64,000 bases of DNA from Cupriavidus necator (GTDB lineage Bacteria > Pseudomonadota > Gammaproteobacteria > Burkholderiales > Burkholderiaceae): the NCBI RefSeq assembly GCF_013141915.1, contig NZ_SROX01000012.1, forward strand, positions 62,001-126,000, in the 5' to 3' direction. Position numbers and translations under genes: made by a program. Positions 50,543 to 59,337 of this stretch are shown here, one piece after another. Under the pieces are notes generated by a model. The model was not told the DNA's origin. It made no database searches and saw nothing but the letters and a program-made list of their open reading frames with translations. Positions within the stretch are counted from its first letter, which is position 1, and each line of letters opens with the position of its first letter.

Positions 50543-50566
50543 AAAAAGGCACCCGAAGGTGCCTTT
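50543..50566 (-). terminator. Rho-independent terminator of the porin gene
   Basis: On the minus strand AAAGGCACC, a four-base TTCG loop and GGTGCCTTT form a 9-pair stem followed by a T run. It lies about 28 bases after the porin stop and may also work for the kinase-like gene, which ends just before it. Confidence 0.85.
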
Positions 50567-50593
50567 CGCCAGGAACTGCGGATCAGGTTTCGA

Positions 50594-51691
50594 TCAGAAG
50601 ATGTGGCGGATACCCAGCGCAGCGCCGGTCTGGTTGTTGCGGCCCGGCAGTTCGGTGGTGGTGCCGCCCGAAACCTTGTTGAAATCAACCGTGCCGTAAA
50701 CCTGGGTGCGCTTGGACAGCGAGTACTCGGCCAGCAGCACGCCGGTGTAGCGGCGGCCGTTGTTGTCGTTCACACCGTTCTTGTTCTCGACGTAGTCGCC
50801 GTAGAACACGCCCGTCAGCGCCAGGGCCGGGGTGGCCTGGTAGGTCAGGCCGATGTAGCCGATGGTGTCCTTGCGCGGGTTGTTGGCGGCGCCGGCGGTG
50901 ACCACGGCCGGAGCAGGCGCGGCAGCCGAGTTGTTCAGGAAGCCGTTGTCGATCACACCGGTGCGGTCCTTGCCGCCCACGTAGCCCACGAACAGCTTGG
51001 CCGGGCCGAAGGCATACTTGCCGGCAGCGCCCCACATTTGCTGCTTGTTGCCGTTGATGTCGCGGATTTCCTGGTACACGCCACCAATGCCGAACGGACC
51101 GTACGTGTAGGCGGCACGGGTACCCCAGTACTGGTTCTTGGTCATGCTGCCCGGTTGCTCGCCGAAGCCGTAGCTGGCGCCCACGTCCAGGCCGCCGAAC
51201 TTGCCGCCGTAGCTGACCACGTTGTCGCTGCGGAACTGGGTCAGGAAGAACGGCCAGGCGTTGGCGGTGTAGTTGCCGATGGTCAGCGGATCGTAGTCGC
51301 CGAAGAAGTTAAAGCCTTCGGTGTACTGGCGGCCCAGCTTGATCGTGCCGAAGTCACCCGACAGGCCAACGTATGCCTGACGACCGAACAGACGGCCATT
51401 CGGGTTGGTGGCGCTGGCTTGATTGGAACGGCCGGTATCCGGATCGAAGCCACCTTCGAGCTGGAAGATCGCCTTCAGGTTGTTGCCGAGGGCTTCGCTG
51501 CCCTTCAGGCCCCAGCGGCTGTTGGTAACTGCACCGTTGGTCAGTTCAAACAGATGATCGTTGTTGGCGTTGGCGTTGGTGGTGAAGCGGATGCTCTGGT
51601 CAACGATGCCGTACAGGGTGACGGACGACTGGGCGAATGCCGAACCTGCCAACAGGCTGCCGGCTGCGAGGACGATGGCCGATTTCTTCAT
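50594..51691 (-). CDS. Gram-negative porin
   Basis: A 365-residue general porin of the Omp32/OpcP type common in Burkholderiales. The signal MKKSAIVLAAGSLLAGSAFA precedes QSSVTLYGIVDQSIRFTTNA, the normal first strand. SRWGLKGSEALGNNLKAIFQ, LEGGFDPDTG and GRLFGRQAYVGLSGDFGTIK, LGRQY follow, and the chain ends with GIRHIF, the C-terminal Phe needed for outer-membrane assembly. It forms trimeric channels for small, mostly anionic solutes. It is monocistronic, with AAGGAG before the ATG and a terminator behind. Confidence 0.95.
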   Translation of the reverse strand: MKKSAIVLAAGSLLAGSAFAQSSVTLYGIVDQSIRFTTNANANNDHLFELTNGAVTNSRWGLKGSEALGNNLKAIFQLEGGFDPDTGRSNQASATNPNGRLFGRQAYVGLSGDFGTIKLGRQYTEGFNFFGDYDPLTIGNYTANAWPFFLTQFRSDNVVSYGGKFGGLDVGASYGFGEQPGSMTKNQYWGTRAAYTYGPFGIGGVYQEIRDINGNKQQMWGAAGKYAFGPAKLFVGYVGGKDRTGVIDNGFLNNSAAAPAPAVVTAGAANNPRKDTIGYIGLTYQATPALALTGVFYGDYVENKNGVNDNNGRRYTGVLLAEYSLSKRTQVYGTVDFNKVSGGTTTELPGRNNQTGAALGIRHIF

Positions 51692-52047
51692 GGTGCTCCT
51701 TTTCTGTCTTGTACTGTGCCCTGCGCCGGATCACGGCGGGGATAGAGGTCTACGTTTCGTGTAAACGCCGCGAAAATTTAACAAAACGTAAGGAACAAGG
51801 ACACAAAACTCCGGGGAGCCGCCCTTTCAAGCAGGAAATTGGTGCAATTTCGTTGTCTGGCCGCTACAGAATTCTGCATTCCGGGGCTGCGGCAGCGATA
51901 CAGGATGGCCTCGCGGCGGCGCTGGCACGGCGACGGGGCGTTGGCGGGGTGTTGGCGCGGCGTTGGCGGGCCAGCGCGCGAAGGCTGAAGCAGGGACGGG
52001 GCGCGGGCCCCGAAGGCGCATGGACCCGGCGCTGCCGGGTCCTGTCC
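51692..52047. other. Intergenic region upstream of the porin gene
   Basis: About 355 bases. The first 150 are AT-rich and should hold the porin promoter, with TTTTGTTAAATTTT visible on the minus strand. The rest, next to the minE stop, is GC-rich and contains nothing I can name. Confidence 0.45.
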
Positions 52048-52302
52048 TCAGTGCTGCGGGATCTCGATCTTGACCTCGAGCACCTCGAGGTTGTCCTGGC
52101 GTTCCAGGCTGACGCGCAGGTCCTGGTCGCCGATCTTGACGTATTTGGAGATCACCGCCACCAGTTCGCGCTGCAGCGCGGGCAGGTAGTCGGCGGGGGC
52201 GGAATGGCCGGTGCGCTCATGCGCCAGGATAATCTGCAGCCGCTCCTTGGCGACTGACGCGGACTTCTTCTTCTCTCCCAGCAGGAAGGAAAGGATCGAC
52301 AT
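52048..52302 (-). CDS. minE: Cell division topological specificity factor MinE
   Basis: An 84-residue protein of normal MinE length. The N-terminal membrane-targeting helix (SILSFLLGEKKKSASVAKER) and the MinD-interacting segment with RLQIILAHERTG are intact, followed by the dimerisation domain (YLPALQRELVAVISKYVKI). MinE drives MinD off the membrane and so sets the pole-to-pole oscillation that places the septum. It is last in the minC-minD-minE operon, 21 bases after minD. Confidence 0.97.
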   Translation of the reverse strand: MSILSFLLGEKKKSASVAKERLQIILAHERTGHSAPADYLPALQRELVAVISKYVKIGDQDLRVSLERQDNLEVLEVKIEIPQH

Positions 52303-52323
52303 GGGGTGAGCCCTCCTTGACCG

Positions 52324-53139
52324 TTACTTGTTGCCGAAGATGCGCGAGAACAGCCCCGGCTTCTGGTAGTCGGTGAAACGCATCGGCTTGTCCTTGCCGA
52401 GGAAGCGGTCCACCACGTCGCTGTAGGCGTCCGACACGTCGCTGCCTTCCATATGGATGGCGGGCGTGCCCTGGTTGGAGGCATGCAGCACGGCTTCCGA
52501 TTCCGGCACCACGCCGATCAGCTTGATGCGCAGGATTTCCTGGATGTCGGTCAGCGACAGCATCTCGCCGCCATGCACGCGCTTGGGGTTGTAGCGGGTG
52601 ATCAGCAGGTGTTCCTTGATCGGGTCGCCGCCCTCGGTGGCACGCTTGGTCTTCGACGCCAGGATGCCCAGGATGCGGTCCGAATCGCGTACCGACGACA
52701 CTTCGGGGTTGGTCACGATCAGCGCCTCGTCGGCAAAGTACATGGCCATCAGCGCGCCCGATTCGATGCCGGCGGGCGAGTCGCAGACGATGTACTCGAA
52801 ATCCATCTCGATCAGGCCGTCGATCACCTTCTCGACGCCTTCGCGCGTGAGCGCATCCTTGTCGCGCGTTTGCGAGGCCGGCAGGATGAACAGGTTCTCG
52901 CACTTCTTGTCCTTGATCAGCGCCTGGCGCAGGTTGGCTTCGCCCTGCACCACGTTGATCAGGTCATACACCACGCGGCGTTCGCAACCCATGATCAGGT
53001 CGAGGTTGCGCAGGCCGACGTCGAAGTCGATCACGGCAGTCTTGTGGCCGCGCAGGGCCAGGCCGGCGGCAAAGCTGGCGCTGGTGGTGGTCTTGCCGAC
53101 GCCTCCCTTGCCGGAGGTCACAACGATGATTTTTGCCAT
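52324..53139 (-). CDS. minD: Septum site-determining ATPase MinD
   Basis: A 271-residue P-loop ATPase with the deviant Walker A motif SGKGGVGKTTTSA, followed by IDFDVGLRNLDLIMGCERR, YIVCDSPAGIE (Walker B region) and the C-terminal amphipathic helix DYQKPGLFSRIFGNK, which binds membranes in the ATP state. It recruits MinC and oscillates with MinE. It follows minC by 67 bases. Confidence 0.97.
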   Translation of the reverse strand: MAKIIVVTSGKGGVGKTTTSASFAAGLALRGHKTAVIDFDVGLRNLDLIMGCERRVVYDLINVVQGEANLRQALIKDKKCENLFILPASQTRDKDALTREGVEKVIDGLIEMDFEYIVCDSPAGIESGALMAMYFADEALIVTNPEVSSVRDSDRILGILASKTKRATEGGDPIKEHLLITRYNPKRVHGGEMLSLTDIQEILRIKLIGVVPESEAVLHASNQGTPAIHMEGSDVSDAYSDVVDRFLGKDKPMRFTDYQKPGLFSRIFGNK

Positions 53140-53206
53140 GGCTCTTTGGTCCAGTAATAAGTTGAAGCTTGCGCTCTCTGCGATTCGGTCCCGGGGGGCG
53201 CCGCGG

Positions 53207-54007
53207 TTACTTGAGCCGCAGCGCTTCGAGGATCAGTTTTTCATCGGCCAGGCGCACCTGGGCGGTCTTGCCGTGCACATCGGCCGGAAGCGTCTGCTCC
53301 GCGGTCCGGTAGATGCCGGCGATGGAAATCAGTTCAGGCTCCATGCACGTGCTGAAGATGCGCGCGCCGGTGTTGCCCTTGACGCCCGCCAGCGCGCGGC
53401 CGCGCAGCGGGGCATAGATATGGATGTTGCCTTCGGCGATGACTTCCGCACCGTAGCTGACCACGTCCATGATGACTACGTCGCCATGCGCATAGACCTG
53501 CTGGCCCGAGCGCAGCGGCTTGTCGATCAGCAGGGTCTGGGTCTGGCGCACGGCGGCGGCGATGGCGGCGTCGTTGGCTGCCTGCGCCGCGGCGCGGGCG
53601 GCTTCCTCGCGCGCCGCCTGCGCGGCGGCGGCCTGTTCCGCGGCGGCAGCGGCCTTGGCCTCGGCGGCACGCTCGGTGGCGCCGCTGCGGCGGGCCTGGC
53701 TGTCCAGCAGCGGCAGGCCGAAGCGCTCGGCCCACTCGCGCTGGCCCGCACGGGCCACCACGCCGATGGCGCGGGCCTTGAGCGTGGCCAGCGTGTCGAT
53801 CACGGTGCCGAGCGCGACTTCGCTGTCGTCTTCAAGCGCGCGCAGGTCCAGCGCGATCACGTCATTGGAGAAGAAGTCGGGGGTGGCTTCGAAGCGGGTG
53901 AGGAGGTCATCCCGCAGCGCAGCCATGTCGGCGGTCTGGAGGGCGAGAAGGAGGGCGTCGACGTTGCCACTGCGCAGCTCGAAGCGTGGCGATTTCTTCT
54001 GGGACAT
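53207..54007 (-). CDS. minC: Septum site-determining protein MinC
   Basis: A 266-residue FtsZ inhibitor. The N-terminal domain (about 1-103, FELRSGNVDALLLALQTADM, DVIALDLRAL) inhibits FtsZ; the C-terminal beta-helix (about 158-265, LRSGQQVYAHGDVVIMDVVS, YGAEVIAEGNIHIYAPLRGR, ALAG) binds MinD. Between them lies an Ala/Glu/Arg-rich segment (about 104-155), probably helical and longer than the linker of E. coli MinC (231 residues in total). The start is the ATG before SQKKSP; an ATG nine codons earlier is possible. Confidence 0.95.
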   Translation of the reverse strand: MSQKKSPRFELRSGNVDALLLALQTADMAALRDDLLTRFEATPDFFSNDVIALDLRALEDDSEVALGTVIDTLATLKARAIGVVARAGQREWAERFGLPLLDSQARRSGATERAAEAKAAAAAEQAAAAQAAREEAARAAAQAANDAAIAAAVRQTQTLLIDKPLRSGQQVYAHGDVVIMDVVSYGAEVIAEGNIHIYAPLRGRALAGVKGNTGARIFSTCMEPELISIAGIYRTAEQTLPADVHGKTAQVRLADEKLILEALRLK

Positions 54008-54225
54008 AGCCGGGTGACCGTGGAAATGCCACATTCTAACGTCGTATCTGTCGCGAACTGTAACAATTGGATCGATATGTACCGCAGGTGGCGCGGGGGC
54101 GCCATGCGGTCCCCGGTTGCGCGGCGCAAGTGTGGCCGGCGCGGCTTGCGCGGCATCGCACGCTGCGGTCGTGGGCATGCTGCAAAGCCTTGTTACGATT
54201 GCGCCATCTGATCAGCGGAGTTTCC

Positions 54226-55197
54226 ATGGGCGCCATCGTCAATTGCGTGGCTTACCGGCAGGGCAAGCGGCTCGGCACGGTAAGCATGGAGGAAATCCCG
54301 ACCGTGCTGGCCGTGCCCGGCACCTTCGTCTGGCTGGGACTGCATGAGCCCGAGCTGGCGTTGCTGCGCCAGGCCCAACAGGCCTTCGGCCTGCATGACC
54401 TGGCGGTCGAAGACGCGTTGAACGCGCACCAGCGGCCCAAGCTCGAGGCCTATGGCGATTCGGTGTTCGTGGTGCTCAACACGGCGCAACTGTTGGAGGA
54501 GGAGGTCGTGGTCGGAGAGACCCATCTCTTCGTCGGGCCCAACTACGTGGTTTCGGTACGCCACGGCGTCAGCAGCACGTATGCGCCCGTGCGCGAGCGC
54601 TGCGAGCACGATCCCACTGGCCTGGCCAACGGCCCCGGCTACGTGCTGTACGCGCTGATGGATTTTGTCGTCGACCATTACCTGCCCATCGTCACGCGCC
54701 TGGAAGACACCTTCGAGGCGCTCGAGCAAAACATCTTCCGCGACGAATTCGACCGCGCCGCGATCGAGCGCCTGTACCAGATCAAGCGCCAGGTGCTGCG
54801 GCTGCGCAATGCGGTCAGCCCCGTCGAAGACATGTGCAGCCAGCTGATCCGGCTGCATGAAGACCTGGTGCCGAAGGAGTTGCGCGCCTACTTCCGCGAT
54901 GTCGAAGACCACGCCAGCCGGCTGGTGCGCACGCTCGACGTGGTGCGCGAAATGCTGACCACCGCGGTGCAGGTCAACCTGGCGCTGGTGACCGTCGGCC
55001 AGAACGAAGTGGTCAAGCGGCTGGCCGGCTGGGGCGCGATCCTGGCGATCCCGACGGTGATGTTCAGCCTGTACGGCATGAACTTCGATTTCATGCCCGA
55101 ACTGAAATTCCACTACGCCTATCCGGCCGTGATCGGGGTGACGGCGGTGGCGTGCGGCGCGCTGTGGCGGCGGCTGCACCGCGCGGGCTGGATCTGA
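54226..55197 (+). CDS. corA: CorA-family magnesium transporter
   Basis: A 323-residue protein. The large N-terminal cytoplasmic funnel (about 1-250) has VWLGLHEPELALLRQAQ, DALNAHQRPKLEAYGDSVFV and long helices with YLPIVTRLEDTFEALEQNIF. The two C-terminal helices follow, the first ending in the signature YGMNF, the selectivity filter of CorA channels, and the last ending in a basic tail (WRRLHRAGWI). It carries Mg2+ and possibly Co2+/Ni2+. It is divergent from minC. Confidence 0.92.
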   Translation: MGAIVNCVAYRQGKRLGTVSMEEIPTVLAVPGTFVWLGLHEPELALLRQAQQAFGLHDLAVEDALNAHQRPKLEAYGDSVFVVLNTAQLLEEEVVVGETHLFVGPNYVVSVRHGVSSTYAPVRERCEHDPTGLANGPGYVLYALMDFVVDHYLPIVTRLEDTFEALEQNIFRDEFDRAAIERLYQIKRQVLRLRNAVSPVEDMCSQLIRLHEDLVPKELRAYFRDVEDHASRLVRTLDVVREMLTTAVQVNLALVTVGQNEVVKRLAGWGAILAIPTVMFSLYGMNFDFMPELKFHYAYPAVIGVTAVACGALWRRLHRAGWI

Positions 55198-55341
55198 GCG
55201 CGACGTCGTTATATCGATGCGACGAATGAATGAATGGCTTTTTAACGAGCATTGATTATTCGCGCGGATAATCTCGCCGCTACCGGGCACCCGCGCCGAC
55301 TCCTACACTGGAGCAACAAGGCGCCGCGCCCGGAGTCCGCC

Positions 55342-56043
55342 ATGTCGAAACACCGTTCCCCGCATGCCGCCGTGCTGGCCGGCATCCTTTGCGCATGGCT
55401 GGTCGTGCCACCCGCCGCTGCCGCACCCCAGCCCGCCGCTCCCGCGCAGGCGCAGACCCGCGACGCGGTCGCCGCCTACGAATCGGGCCGCTTCGACGCG
55501 GCCTTGCAGGGTTTCGCCGGCGCCGCGCGCCAGGGCAACCGGCTTGCCCAGTTCAACTACGCAATGATGCTGCTGCGCGGCGAGGGCACTGCCGCGCGGC
55601 CGCAAGAGGCGCTGGTATGGCTGCGCAAGGCGGCCGACAACGGCATGACCCATGCCCAGTACACCTGGGGCGATCTCTACGAGCGCGGCGAACTGGTACC
55701 GAAATCGCTGGAAGAAGCCAACCGCTGGTACGAGCGTGCGGCGCAGGGCGGCCATGTGCAGGCGCAGATGGAGCTGGCGACGAACTACTTCACCGGGCGC
55801 GGCCTGCCGCGCGACTACGCGCAGGCGTTTGCGTGGTACCGCCGCGCGGCGAGCGCGGGGGATGGCGGCGCGCAGTACATCGTCGGCAGCTTCTATGAGC
55901 GCGGCGAGCCTGGCGTGGTCGAGCGGGATATCGAGCAGGCGAAGATCTGGTACGCGCGCTCCGCGGCGCACGGCGATCCGGGAGCGCTGGCGAAGCTGAG
56001 GTCGCTGCTGGAGGAGACGGTGAAGGGCAGGGCGGGGATGTAA
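55342..56043 (+). CDS. Exported Sel1-repeat protein
   Basis: A 233-residue protein with a signal peptide (AAVLAGILCAWLVVPPAAAA) and four to five Sel1/TPR-like repeats from about residue 45: AAYESGRFDAALQGF, AQFNYAMMLLRGEGTAARPQ, AQYTWGDLYERGELVPKSLE, AQMELATNYFTGRGLPRDYA and AQYIVGSFYERGEPGVVERD. Such repeats form a superhelix for protein binding in the periplasm. It is a single gene. The partner is unknown. Confidence 0.88.
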   Translation: MSKHRSPHAAVLAGILCAWLVVPPAAAAPQPAAPAQAQTRDAVAAYESGRFDAALQGFAGAARQGNRLAQFNYAMMLLRGEGTAARPQEALVWLRKAADNGMTHAQYTWGDLYERGELVPKSLEEANRWYERAAQGGHVQAQMELATNYFTGRGLPRDYAQAFAWYRRAASAGDGGAQYIVGSFYERGEPGVVERDIEQAKIWYARSAAHGDPGALAKLRSLLEETVKGRAGM

Positions 56044-56154
56044 GGCGTGTCGGAGTACACCAGCCTTTTATTGGCTGAGGACTGGCTCCCTCTCCCGCTT
56101 GTAGGAGTCACGAAGTCACGCCTGTGGTATGCCAGCGCCTGCCCTCTCCCCCGG

Positions 56155-56180
56155 CCCCTCTCCCGCAAGCGGGAGAGGGG
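56155..56180. repeat. REP-like palindromic repeat
   Basis: CCCCTCTCCCGC and GCGGGAGAGGGG are perfectly complementary over 12 bases around a two-base AA centre. The motif CCCTCTCCCGCTTG, the same arm with its loop, appears a second time about 65 bases upstream (near 56090). The sequence is typical of dispersed intergenic palindromes in GC-rich proteobacteria. There is no T run on either strand, so it is not a canonical terminator. Confidence 0.7.
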
Positions 56181-56208
56181 AGCAAACAGTCGGGCGGGTG
56201 ACTATCCC

Positions 56209-57666
56209 TCAGCCCAGCTTCTTCCTCAACAACTCATTCACCTGCGCCGGGTTGGCCTTGCCCTTGGTCGCCTTCATCGCCTGGCCGACCAGCGCATTGA
56301 ACGCCTTTTCCTTGCCCGAGCGGAATTCCTCGACCGACTTGGCATTGGCGGCCAGCACGTCGTCGATGATCTTTTCCAGCTCGCCGCTGTCGGACATCTG
56401 CTTCAGTCCCTTGGCCGCGATGATGGCGTCGGCGTCGCCGCCATGCTCGCCCGCCCACATCGCCGGGAACACATCCTTCTTCGCGGTGTTGTTCGAGACC
56501 GTGCCGTCGGCGATGCGCGCGAGCAGCTTTGCCAGTTGCGCCGGCGTGACCGGCGCTGCATCGATGGCGATGCCTTCGCGGTTGAGTTGCGAGGCCACGT
56601 CGCCCATCAGCCAGTTGGCGGCGGGCTTGGCGCTGGCGGCGCCCGCGCCGGCGACCACGGCTTCGTAGTAGGCGGCGAAGGCCTTGGTCGCGGTCAGCAT
56701 GGTGGCGTCATATGCTGACAAGCCGTATTGCGAGACCAGGCGCGCCTGCATCGCTGCCGGCAGCTCAGGCAGTTCGCCGCGCACGCGCTCGACCCAGCCG
56801 GCGTCGATCTCCAGCGGCATCAGGTCCGGATCGGGGAAGTAGCGGTAGTCGTGCGCATCTTCCTTGGTGCGCATGGCGCGGGTTTCGCCGGTGTCCGGAT
56901 CGAACAGGACGGTGGCCTGCTGGATCTTGCGGCCGTCTTCGATCTCGGCGATCTGCCACTGCACTTCGTAGTCGATGGCCTGCTGCAGGAAGCGGAACGA
57001 GTTCAGGTTCTTGATCTCGCGGCGCGTGCCGAATTCCTTCTGGCCCAGCGGCCGCACCGACACGTTGGCGTCGCAACGGAAGCTGCCTTCCTGCATGTTG
57101 CCGTCGCAGATGCCCAGCCACACCACCAGCGAGTGCAGCGCCTTGGCGTAGGCCACCGCTTCGGCGGCGCTGCGCATGTCGGGCTCGGTAACGATTTCCA
57201 GCAGCGGCGTGCCGGCACGGTTCAGGTCGATGCCGGTCATGCCGGCAAAGTCCTCGTGCAGCGACTTGCCCGCGTCTTCTTCCAGGTGCGCGCGCGTCAG
57301 GTTGACGGTCTTCTCGTAGGATTCGCCCTGCTTGCCCTCGACCTGGATGGTGATGGTGCCGCCCTGTACCACCGGGATCTCGTACTGGCTGATCTGGTAG
57401 CCCTTGGGCAGGTCGGGGTAGAAGTAGTTCTTGCGCGCGAACACGCTGCGCGGCGCGATGGTGGCGCCGATCGCCAGGCCGAACTGGATCGCGCGCTCGA
57501 CCGCGCCCTGGTTCAGCACCGGCAGTACGCCGGGCAGCGCCAGGTCCACCGGCGACGCCTGCGTGTTGGCCTCGGCACCGAAGGCGGTGGAGGTGCCGGA
57601 AAAAATCTTGGAGGCCGTCGACAGCTGCGCGTGCGTTTCGAGGCCGATCACCACTTCCCATTGCAT
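56209..57666 (-). CDS. gatB: Aspartyl/glutamyl-tRNA amidotransferase subunit B
   Basis: A 485-residue GatB. The kinase-like domain begins WEVVIGLETHAQLSTASKIF and contains NYFYPDLPKGYQISQYEIPV, GIDLNRAGTPLLEIVTEPDM and RCDANVSVRP; the helical and YqeY-like tail domain ends with VGQAMKATKGKANPAQVNEL. It phosphorylates misacylated Glu-tRNAGln/Asp-tRNAAsn before amidation by ammonia from GatA. It is last of the group gatC, gatA, lipoprotein, hydrolase, gatB on one strand. Confidence 0.97.
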   Translation of the reverse strand: MQWEVVIGLETHAQLSTASKIFSGTSTAFGAEANTQASPVDLALPGVLPVLNQGAVERAIQFGLAIGATIAPRSVFARKNYFYPDLPKGYQISQYEIPVVQGGTITIQVEGKQGESYEKTVNLTRAHLEEDAGKSLHEDFAGMTGIDLNRAGTPLLEIVTEPDMRSAAEAVAYAKALHSLVVWLGICDGNMQEGSFRCDANVSVRPLGQKEFGTRREIKNLNSFRFLQQAIDYEVQWQIAEIEDGRKIQQATVLFDPDTGETRAMRTKEDAHDYRYFPDPDLMPLEIDAGWVERVRGELPELPAAMQARLVSQYGLSAYDATMLTATKAFAAYYEAVVAGAGAASAKPAANWLMGDVASQLNREGIAIDAAPVTPAQLAKLLARIADGTVSNNTAKKDVFPAMWAGEHGGDADAIIAAKGLKQMSDSGELEKIIDDVLAANAKSVEEFRSGKEKAFNALVGQAMKATKGKANPAQVNELLRKKLG

Positions 57667-57755
57667 GGCGGTATTCCTGTTCGGTTCTTTCGATGTTGTC
57701 TGTTGCGAGGGAACGGCAGCGCCGCCCCGGTGTTGGGTCTGGTCTTGCGTGGCCG

Positions 57756-58859
57756 TCAGGGGTCGGGACTGGCCAGCCAGGAGTCGAGCTGGGCGAGCGC
57801 GGCCACGCGTGCCACCGCATCGCCGCCGACGGTGACGCTCTGGCCCTTGCGCATGACGGCGGCAGGCACGTCGGTGCGCCGATGCAGCTCGCTGGTGCCG
57901 TCGAAGCCGTGATAGGCGCCCGGGAAGATCTCCAGCCGGAAGCGCGCCCCCGGCTGGCGCGCCTGCACCGCGCTCTGCAGCATGGCGCAGCGGGTCGCCG
58001 GGGTCCAGTCGTCGGCGCCGCCGATCATCAGCAGCAGCGGCGCGCGCAGGCGGAAGCTGTGCTGCTGCACCGCGCGCTTGCAGCCCGGGTAGAACGCCAC
58101 CGCGCGCTCGACCGGCGGCGTGCCGGCCGGCCACGGGCGGCTGGCGTCGACGGTGGCCAGCACCGCCTGCGCGCCGTTCGACCAGCCCAGCAGCACGATG
58201 CGCGCGGCGTCGACGGCGGGTTGCTGTGCCACCCAGCGCAGCGCGGCGAGCGCGTCGGCACGGCGGGTGCGGTCGTCGATGGCGCGCGTGTCGATGGGCT
58301 CGGTACAGATGCCGTGAGGCCTGCCGCGCGCGCTGAAGCTGTCCGGCATCAGCACCGCATAGCCGCGTTCGGTCAGCCAGTGGGCGTACTCACGGTAGCG
58401 TTGCTGCAGCAGTGCGGCAACGCCGGCCTTGTCGGTTTCGACCGTACCAGCGGTGCGCTCGCGCGCAGGGCGCTGGGCCAGCAGGCCGCCACAGCCGTGC
58501 AGCGCCACCACCACGGGCAGCGCGCGCGGCGTGGCGCCTTCGCGCGGCAGGAACCAGTAGGCGGTCAGTGCCGGCGTGGCGGCATCGCCGCGCAGCTGCA
58601 CTCGCTGCGCGGGCACGGGCGTCGTGGCCGCAGGGGCCGCCGTGGCGGGCGCGGCCCGGTTCACCGCGTTCGGCGCCAGTACGCCCGCCGGCGTCAGCGG
58701 TGCCGGCGCGTCCAGTGCGGGCGCGGGCAGGTCCGGCGTATGCGCCGCGGCGCCGGCCAGCCATGTGCATAGGCCCAGCGCCACCGCGGCGCGCAGCCAG
58801 GCGGCCACCGGGTGGGTGGCGCGCGGCGCGGGTTGCGGGGTGGTGGGGGACTGGATCAT
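57756..58859 (-). CDS. Exported dienelactone-hydrolase-like alpha/beta hydrolase
   Basis: A 367-residue protein with a hydrophobic N-terminal segment (AWLRAAVALGLCTWLAGAAA), a probable signal or anchor, and an Ala/Pro-rich linker. The alpha/beta-hydrolase domain follows from about residue 90: oxyanion region VALHGCGG, nucleophile elbow GWSNG, acid in IGGADDWTP and His in AYHGFDG, so the triad is complete, although the nucleophile is Ser rather than the Cys of true dienelactone hydrolases. The substrate is unknown. It lies between gatB and the small lipoprotein gene. Confidence 0.82.
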   Translation of the reverse strand: MIQSPTTPQPAPRATHPVAAWLRAAVALGLCTWLAGAAAHTPDLPAPALDAPAPLTPAGVLAPNAVNRAAPATAAPAATTPVPAQRVQLRGDAATPALTAYWFLPREGATPRALPVVVALHGCGGLLAQRPARERTAGTVETDKAGVAALLQQRYREYAHWLTERGYAVLMPDSFSARGRPHGICTEPIDTRAIDDRTRRADALAALRWVAQQPAVDAARIVLLGWSNGAQAVLATVDASRPWPAGTPPVERAVAFYPGCKRAVQQHSFRLRAPLLLMIGGADDWTPATRCAMLQSAVQARQPGARFRLEIFPGAYHGFDGTSELHRRTDVPAAVMRKGQSVTVGGDAVARVAALAQLDSWLASPDP

Positions 58860-58876
58860 GACCGGCTGCGGTGGCT

Positions 58877-59335
58877 TCAGCGCGTGCGGGCGCAGGCGCC
58901 GGTGCCTGGCTCGAACATCACCGGCCAGGCTTCTTCATAGATGCCGGGCGTGCAGCGCTGCTGGCAGTTGGCGTGCGCCAGCGTGACGCGGCGCGGGTCC
59001 TGCCACACCATCAGCTTGCAGCCGCTGCCGTCGTTGGCGCGCAGCTCGATATGCGGCTTCTTCTGGACCTGGCGGAAGTCGGCCAGGTTGAAGCTGCACG
59101 AGCCGCGCTTGCCGACCCACAGCTTCCACGACAGCTGCTGCACGCTGTTGTCCGCGATGCGCAGCTGCGCGTCTTCGCGGAAGCCGTCTTCCTCGGTGCG
59201 GCGGCAGTCGCCGGCCAGGTCGATGTCGCGGCTGGCGATCGGCGTGGGCTTGCCGATGATCGGCAGCTGGATGCAGCCCGCCACCAGCGCGGCGAGCGCT
59301 GCGGCAGCGAGCAGGCGGAGCAGGGTGCGGGTCAT
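58877..59335 (-). CDS. Lipoprotein of unknown function
   Basis: A 152-residue protein with a clear lipoprotein signal (LLRLLAAAALAALVAGC, Cys21). The mature part has five more cysteines (GDCRRTEED, GSCSFNLADF, GSGCKLMVWQ, ANCQQRCTPG and the end GACARTR add up with the last), an even spread that suggests disulfides. I recognise no family. It starts two bases before the gatA stop region on the same strand and precedes the hydrolase gene by 17 bases, so the two inserted genes are probably expressed with gatA. Confidence 0.72.
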   Translation of the reverse strand: MTRTLLRLLAAAALAALVAGCIQLPIIGKPTPIASRDIDLAGDCRRTEEDGFREDAQLRIADNSVQQLSWKLWVGKRGSCSFNLADFRQVQKKPHIELRANDGSGCKLMVWQDPRRVTLAHANCQQRCTPGIYEEAWPVMFEPGTGACARTR

Positions 59336-59337
59336 GG

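Noticed and set aside
56155..56180. Rho-independent terminator for gatB or the Sel1 gene
   Set aside because: The stem is strong, but neither strand has a T run after it, and a second arm copy nearby fits a dispersed repeat better.
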